Under the pieces are notes generated by a model. The model made no database searches, was not told the DNA's origin, and saw nothing but the letters and a program-made list of their open reading frames with translations. From the NCBI GenBank assembly GCA_964563925.1, contig CAZLZD010000057.1:1-27282 (forward strand): a DNA stretch of 27,282 nt, in the 5' to 3' direction. The DNA comes from JAUILA01 sp964563925. Its GTDB lineage: Bacteria; Bacteroidota; Bacteroidia; Cytophagales; Cyclobacteriaceae. A program made the position numbers and the translations under genes. Below, one piece after another: positions 23,128 to 27,282 of this stretch; positions within the stretch are counted from its first letter, which is position 1; every line of letters starts with the position of its first letter.

Positions 23128-25341
23128 TTATCCCAATTCAATATTGATCGGTTCCTGGGCAGCGGTTTGGAACGGCTGATGGTAATACCGCTTGCCGGTG
23201 GCCTTATACAAGGCGTTCGCCAGGGCTCCGATCGCCGGGGGCAGTCCTGGCTCACCCAGTCCGGTGGGTGAGATCTCATTTTCCACAAAGAATACCTCGA
23301 TTTCCGCCGGTGACTGATTATGTCTGATCAGCTTGTAGCCATCGAAGTTGGTCTGAACGGGTGTGCCGTTCTCAAAAGTAAGCTGACTGTACATAGCTGA
23401 TCCGATACCGTCGACCACGCCTCCCTGTATAATGTTGATCGCACCTTCCCGGTTGATTACAATACCGCAATCCACGGCACACCACACTTTTTTAACAACC
23501 GGCTTATCATTCTCCATCACTACATCCATGACCTGGGCCACATACGAGTTATGACAGAAATACGCAGCCACGCCACGGTGTACCCCTTGCTTTTCCTGGC
23601 CCCAGCCTGATTTTTCCTTCACCAGTTTCAGCACACCTGCATACCGGTCGGCATCGTATTCATATTCTTCACCCACCGGGTTATTTTTAGCGCGGTCAAA
23701 TAATTCGAGCCTGAACTCAATGGGATCTTTCCCGGCTGCTTCAGCCACCTCATCGAGGAATGACTGCTCCGCACCTGCGGTAAAATGTGACCTTGGTGCA
23801 CGCCAGGCACCGGTGGAAATATTTGTTTCCGACAGGATTTTATCCGCCGAATAATTATCGACGGCTCCGGCAGGGAAACGATTGGGGAATACCGGTCCTT
23901 CGGGTAAACCAACACCTTTCACAGAAAAGGCGATCAGGTTGTTATTTTCATCCAGGCCTGCCTTGTACACCGACAGGTAAGGCGGACGGTACGTGCCCTG
24001 GGTCATATCATCCTCGCGGGTATAGATCAGCTTGACCGGGGCTCCCAGCTTTTTTGAAATAGCTGCTGCTTCCAGCCCGAAATGAACATACAGCCGCCGG
24101 CCGAAGCCGCCGCCGATGCGGGTCATATCTACGGTAATGTTTTCAACAGGGATCCCCAGTAATTTAGAGGCTGAATCCTCGAGTGCCTTGGGGGTTTGGG
24201 TGGGACCCACCAGCACCGCTTTATCCGCTGTTACATGCGCGAAAAAATTCATGGGTTCCAGGGTAGCGTGAGGAAGGAATGGCGAAGTGTAGGTTCGTTC
24301 AATCACCTTGGCTGCGGTGGCAAAAGCAGCATCCGGATCCCCATCCTTCCGGCTTTCCTCCACCGAACCCTTCATAAGGTCCTTTTCCAGGCGGTCGGCG
24401 TGCATGGATGAATTCTCGAGTTCACCGGTCGTTTCCCAGTTAGCCTGCAAAGCTTTTTTAGCCTTCATCAGTTGCCAGGTGGATTTACCCACGATGGCGA
24501 TCAGTTGAGGGAAGGCATTCACATCACTCCATTGCGGATCCTCCACTGAAGTGTCTATAATAAAAGCATCCTGCACACCATCCATAGCCTTGATCTCAGC
24601 TTCATTGAAATCCTTCACCTTCATTCCAAAAGCAGGCGGGTGCTCGATCATTGCCAGCACCATGCCGTCCTGCTGGTAATCCAGGCCGAAGAGTGGTTTG
24701 CCCGTAACGATTTTTTTACCCTCCACATTTTTCTTATAGGTACCGATCAGTTTATAATCTTTTGGTTCCTTAAGCGGAAGTTCTTCCGGCACCTCAATCC
24801 CCACGGCTTTTGAGGCTATTTCCCCGTATCCCACTTTTCGCTCGCCGTTGATCTCGGTTATCATGCCATCACTGGCTGTCACCTTATCCACACTTACACC
24901 CCATTCCTTCGCGGCTGCTTCCATGAGCATTCTCCTTCCGGCCGCTCCCGCCATACGAAGGGCATCCCAGCCCAGCATGATGGAAAGGCTGCCGCCTGCG
25001 AATTGGGGATTTTTGAAGGCATCTTCATCCAGGGAGCCCTGCTCGACAATCACATCTTTCCAGGGAACATCCAGTTCCTCTGCCACGATCATAGGCATCG
25101 AGGTCATGACATTCTGACCTATTTCAGGGTTTGGAGAATAAATTTTAACCAGACCCGTATTGCCAATTTCAATGTAGCCATTGATATCAAACCATTCATC
25201 CGGTACAGCAGCTGCAACGGCTTCGTTGGAGGCAGGCGTACATCGGGTGAACCAGCTGAACCCAATCAGCATGCCCCCGCTGGTGGCAGCAGAGATTTTC
25301 AGAAAAGAGCGGCGGTTATGGTGTGTTTTAACAAGCTTCAT
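23128..25341 (-). CDS. Molybdenum hydroxylase large subunit (isoquinoline 1-oxidoreductase beta-like)
   Basis: This 737-residue protein has a Tat signal (RRSFLK, 10-15) and the xanthine-oxidase-family molybdopterin domains. GGGFGRR (410-416) and GAWRAPRSH (511-519) are cofactor-binding segments. GLGEPGLPP (694-702) supplies the catalytic Glu697. The single-chain layout paired with a separate small [2Fe-2S] subunit, and no FAD subunit nearby, matches IorB-type enzymes, which hydroxylate N-heterocycles or aldehydes at a molybdenum centre and feed electrons to a carrier. It lies 18 nt downstream of its small subunit. Tat export would place the complex in the periplasm, with the small subunit carried along. 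The substrate is unknown, and no XdhC-like maturation gene is in the window. Confidence 0.92.
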   Translation of the reverse strand: MKLVKTHHNRRSFLKISAATSGGMLIGFSWFTRCTPASNEAVAAAVPDEWFDINGYIEIGNTGLVKIYSPNPEIGQNVMTSMPMIVAEELDVPWKDVIVEQGSLDEDAFKNPQFAGGSLSIMLGWDALRMAGAAGRRMLMEAAAKEWGVSVDKVTASDGMITEINGERKVGYGEIASKAVGIEVPEELPLKEPKDYKLIGTYKKNVEGKKIVTGKPLFGLDYQQDGMVLAMIEHPPAFGMKVKDFNEAEIKAMDGVQDAFIIDTSVEDPQWSDVNAFPQLIAIVGKSTWQLMKAKKALQANWETTGELENSSMHADRLEKDLMKGSVEESRKDGDPDAAFATAAKVIERTYTSPFLPHATLEPMNFFAHVTADKAVLVGPTQTPKALEDSASKLLGIPVENITVDMTRIGGGFGRRLYVHFGLEAAAISKKLGAPVKLIYTREDDMTQGTYRPPYLSVYKAGLDENNNLIAFSVKGVGLPEGPVFPNRFPAGAVDNYSADKILSETNISTGAWRAPRSHFTAGAEQSFLDEVAEAAGKDPIEFRLELFDRAKNNPVGEEYEYDADRYAGVLKLVKEKSGWGQEKQGVHRGVAAYFCHNSYVAQVMDVVMENDKPVVKKVWCAVDCGIVINREGAINIIQGGVVDGIGSAMYSQLTFENGTPVQTNFDGYKLIRHNQSPAEIEVFFVENEISPTGLGEPGLPPAIGALANALYKATGKRYYHQPFQTAAQEPINIELG

Positions 25342-25359
25342 GTTACAGGGAAATTTGGA

Positions 25360-25818
25360 TTACGAATTGGCAGCCGCATTTTTAACGGCCTGTTTGATAC
25401 GTACATAGGTACCGCACCGGCAAATATTGCCGGACATGGCGGATTCGATCTCCTGATCGGTCGGATTTGGATTCTGTTTAAGCAGGGAAGCAGCACTCAT
25501 GATCTGACCTGCCTGGCAATATCCGCACTGGGGAACATCAGCGTCCAGCCAGGCTTTTTGTACCGGGTGGTCACCGTTTTCGGACAAACCCTCGATGGTG
25601 GTAACCGGCTTGCTGCCTATTGCAGAAACGGGCATCTGGCAGGAACGTACTGCCACACCGTCAAGGTGGACCGTACACGCCCCGCATTGGGCGATTCCGC
25701 AACCGTATTTAGTGCCTACCAGGTTCAGCTCATCCCGTAATACCCAGAGCAAAGGTGTATCAGGAGCCACATCCACCGTGCGGGATGCTCCGTTGATCGA
25801 GAGGTTAAATTCAGCCAT
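25360..25818 (-). CDS. Molybdenum hydroxylase [2Fe-2S] small subunit (IorA-like)
   Basis: This 152-residue protein has two [2Fe-2S] clusters. The plant-type ferredoxin domain has Cys40, Cys45, Cys48 and Cys60 (GCGIAQCGAC region). The second, helical cluster domain has Cys98, Cys101, Cys133 and Cys135 (CGYC and CRC). This is the standard small subunit of xanthine-dehydrogenase-family enzymes. It has no signal peptide, as usual for the partner of a Tat-exported large subunit, and is the first gene of the operon with the large subunit and the hydrolase. A TACATTTC element (25833-25840 on the minus strand), similar to a -7 box, lies about 15 nt before its ATG. Confidence 0.93.
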   Translation of the reverse strand: MAEFNLSINGASRTVDVAPDTPLLWVLRDELNLVGTKYGCGIAQCGACTVHLDGVAVRSCQMPVSAIGSKPVTTIEGLSENGDHPVQKAWLDADVPQCGYCQAGQIMSAASLLKQNPNPTDQEIESAMSGNICRCGTYVRIKQAVKNAAANS

Positions 25819-26014
25819 AATAAAGAATATTGGAAATGTATCATGAAATTACATAAAATTTCTGTCTTTTATCTTCGTCTGATCGGGCAGAGTTGTGAAT
25901 TAGTAAATATTCATCTCAGGCTAAAGTTAATTTCAAGCCAGATATTTCCTGCTTTCTTGTTATCTAATCAAAGGCATATAACTCAATTACCTCATGCCCA
26001 TTTCATCAAACATA
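25819..26014. other. Intergenic region upstream of the molybdenum hydroxylase operon
   Basis: This 196-bp AT-rich spacer lies between the stop of the metallo-beta-lactamase gene and the start of the small hydroxylase subunit, both on the minus strand. Apart from the -7-like element near 25833-25840 I see no RNA gene, no repeat and no strong terminator. Confidence 0.4.
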
Positions 26015-27058
26015 TCAGACAAACTGCTTCCACCATTCGCCCGTGGCAGCATCGCCAGTAATAACCTCACCCAGGGCGGGCGTTTTATAGTTTAATCCCT
26101 TTCGTTTCGCATACTTCACAAATTCCGTCACGGGCTCATACCAGGCGTGTTGATAGGAAAGGTTAAAGCCACCCCAGTGTAGGGGAATTCCCAGCCGGAC
26201 TCTGGCATCGATGGCCGCATTCACACTCTCTTCGGGAAACATGTGTATATCCGGCCAATCCACGCAATATTGTCCGCACTCCATAAAACCCACGTCAAAA
26301 GGCCCCAGGTTTTCTCCGACATCCCTGAAATGCTCCCCGTAGCCGCTGTCCCCGCTGAACCAGATGTTCTCATCAGGGGTCCTGAAAGCCCAGCCTCCCC
26401 AGAGGCATTTTGCCATTGAGGTAAGTCCGCGGCCTGAAAAATGCCGGGTTGGGGTAAACGTAATTTGAATATCGTTAAAGGTGGCGGACTGCCACCAGTC
26501 AAATTCCTCCACCAGGTCTTCGTCGATGCCCCAGCTAAGCAAATGACGCTTCACCCCGAGGGATACGTAATAGGCCTTCGTTTTTGCCTTTAGCAACCTG
26601 ATACTATTCAGGTCCAGGTGATCATAATGATCGTGGCTGAGCAGCATCAGATCGATCTCAGGTAATTGATCGATCAGATCCAGCGTATTCTCTGAAAACC
26701 GCCGGGTCTTGACCGGGGCGATCGGCGAAGCATCGTCACCGAACATGGGGTCGATCAGGATTGTTAGGTCACCCAACCTCATCAGGATTACGGAATGTCC
26801 GTACCAGACAAACTTTACATTAGCGGATGGTTCCAGGAATTTATCCAGCTTCAGCGGGAGAATCGGAAGGCTGGAATCGGGATATCCTTCCTTATGCCCT
26901 TTTATTTGTTTACAGAGAATGCCGGGCAACTGCTTCCAGTCGATACCGGTCTGAGTCTTCACCAGGTTCGCGAAGGAGCCTCCGTGCCAGTTGGGGGATT
27001 GCTTGTAAACAGACTTCCAGGCATCCGTAAGTTTACCACCAAATTGCCTTCTGTTCAT
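26015..27058 (-). CDS. Metallo-beta-lactamase-fold hydrolase (NAPE-PLD/UlaG-like)
   Basis: This 347-residue soluble protein is preceded by a short basic stretch but has no signal peptide. The metal-binding loop SHDHYDHL (141-148) gives the HxHxDH motif, and His206, Asp237 and His294 (PLHWG) complete a dinuclear zinc site. The overall pattern (FVWYGHSVILM at 83-93, LIDPMFGD at 101-108, FTPTRHFSGR at 201-210) matches the NAPE-PLD/RomA-like branch, in which phosphodiesterase or lactonase activities are known. Its ATG overlaps the stop of the upstream AI-2E-family gene (ATGA), so the two are translationally coupled. The physiological substrate is not known. Confidence 0.9.
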   Translation of the reverse strand: MNRRQFGGKLTDAWKSVYKQSPNWHGGSFANLVKTQTGIDWKQLPGILCKQIKGHKEGYPDSSLPILPLKLDKFLEPSANVKFVWYGHSVILMRLGDLTILIDPMFGDDASPIAPVKTRRFSENTLDLIDQLPEIDLMLLSHDHYDHLDLNSIRLLKAKTKAYYVSLGVKRHLLSWGIDEDLVEEFDWWQSATFNDIQITFTPTRHFSGRGLTSMAKCLWGGWAFRTPDENIWFSGDSGYGEHFRDVGENLGPFDVGFMECGQYCVDWPDIHMFPEESVNAAIDARVRLGIPLHWGGFNLSYQHAWYEPVTEFVKYAKRKGLNYKTPALGEVITGDAATGEWWKQFV

Positions 27059-27282
27059 TCTGCTGCGCTGGCTTCGACCGGGCTATCCTTATACAGCCAG
27101 GTAATGAATAATTTATACCCTAACGATAAAATAATGGCACCGGTAAACAGCCCGATAAACCCGGAGAAAATGAACCCTCCGACCACCCCCAGGAAAATAA
27201 CCATCATGGGAACCGGTGCTCCCTTTCCCAGCAGCATGGGTTTCAACAGATTATCGGAAAGCCCGGCAAGGATGAGGTAGAC
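27055..27282 (-). CDS. AI-2E family transporter, C-terminal end (cut by window edge)
   Basis: The frame stays open to the right edge, so only about 75 C-terminal residues of a larger inner-membrane protein are visible. The sequence begins VYLILAGLSDNLLKPMLLGK and continues through two hydrophobic helices with GVVGGFIFSGFIGLF and GAIILSLGYKLF. This is the typical end of the AI-2E / PerM family (PF01594), including the D-N-x-x-K-P motif. These proteins are multi-spanning exporters or channels; only some handle autoinducer-2, and others act as sodium or efflux transporters. The last four bases overlap the start of the metallo-beta-lactamase gene. A shorter 63-residue reading from a TTG is not a separate gene. 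Confidence 0.85.
   Translation of the reverse strand, partial: VYLILAGLSDNLLKPMLLGKGAPVPMMVIFLGVVGGFIFSGFIGLFTGAIILSLGYKLFITWLYKDSPVEASAAE

Noticed and set aside
23100..23288. Longer start for the membrane-anchored hydrolase
   Set aside because: It would overlap the molybdenum hydroxylase large subunit by about 160 bp and adds residues with no signal or homology; the ATG at 23099 starts with a signal anchor.
27055..27246. Separate 63-residue small membrane protein
   Set aside because: The frame continues to the window edge with AI-2E-family sequence, so it is the end of a larger protein and not an independent gene.
1..27282. CRISPR array, tRNA/rRNA genes, phage or transposase remains
   Set aside because: No regularly spaced repeats, RNA cloverleaf, rRNA-like stretches or transposase/integrase motifs were found on reading both strands.

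Overview
The window looks like chromosomal DNA of a member of the Bacteroidota. The evidence is a secreted protein with a type IX secretion (Por) C-terminal sorting domain, many lipoproteins with short lipoboxes, a DUF5689-like lipoprotein, promoter -7 elements close to the Bacteroidota consensus TAnnTTTG, few Shine-Dalgarno sequences, and an ECF sigma / membrane-anchored PorT-like barrel pair. A Cytophagales-like or related environmental lineage would fit, but the genus cannot be fixed from sequence alone. I see no rRNA, tRNA, CRISPR array, phage or insertion sequence.

Positions 1-8889 form one copper-handling block, entirely on the minus strand. In transcription order it holds two paralogous regulators (CxxC HMA-like N-terminus fused to an AraC-type HTH), a CopA-type Cu+ P-type ATPase, a flavin/[2Fe-2S] NAD(P)H reductase, a small HMA metallochaperone, a DUF3347 periplasmic protein, a multicopper oxidase with a CopB-like beta-barrel C-terminus, and a DUF5689-like lipoprotein that runs off the left edge. 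Three promoters in this block (chaperone operon, copA, inner regulator) share one geometry on the gene strand: a TGTAA(A/C) box, exactly 25 nt, then the TTT of a -7-like element. Two of the three also carry a longer shared box, CCGGnAATnnTGTAAAAC. I infer a small copper regulon controlled by one or both HMA-AraC proteins.

Positions 9169-12486 hold a lipoprotein of a conserved but unnamed family. It is followed by an ECF sigma factor with no usable ATG and, overlapping it by 8 nt, a putative anti-sigma protein (one membrane segment, coiled coil, PorT-like barrel). A convergent DUF4440 lipoprotein closes the region. A 9-bp perfect inverted repeat lies just upstream of the sigma gene.

Positions 12660-20922 are a metabolic and exported-protein region. 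It has a secreted FAD-dependent oxidoreductase, two Tat-exported Gfo/Idh/MocA oxidoreductases, a T9SS-secreted leucine-rich/receptor-L-like protein, an alpha/beta hydrolase and a zinc-ribbon putative metallopeptidase. A hairpin-rich spacer lies at 15555-15640.

Positions 21024-27282 hold a GH18 chitinase-like lipoprotein, an operon encoding an isoquinoline-1-oxidoreductase-like molybdenum hydroxylase (small [2Fe-2S] and large subunits) with a membrane-anchored alpha/beta hydrolase, a metallo-beta-lactamase-fold hydrolase, and the C-terminal end of an AI-2E-family membrane protein cut by the right edge. The most unusual parts of the window are the copper block with its shared promoter architecture, the oxidase-barrel fusion and the paired HMA-AraC regulators.
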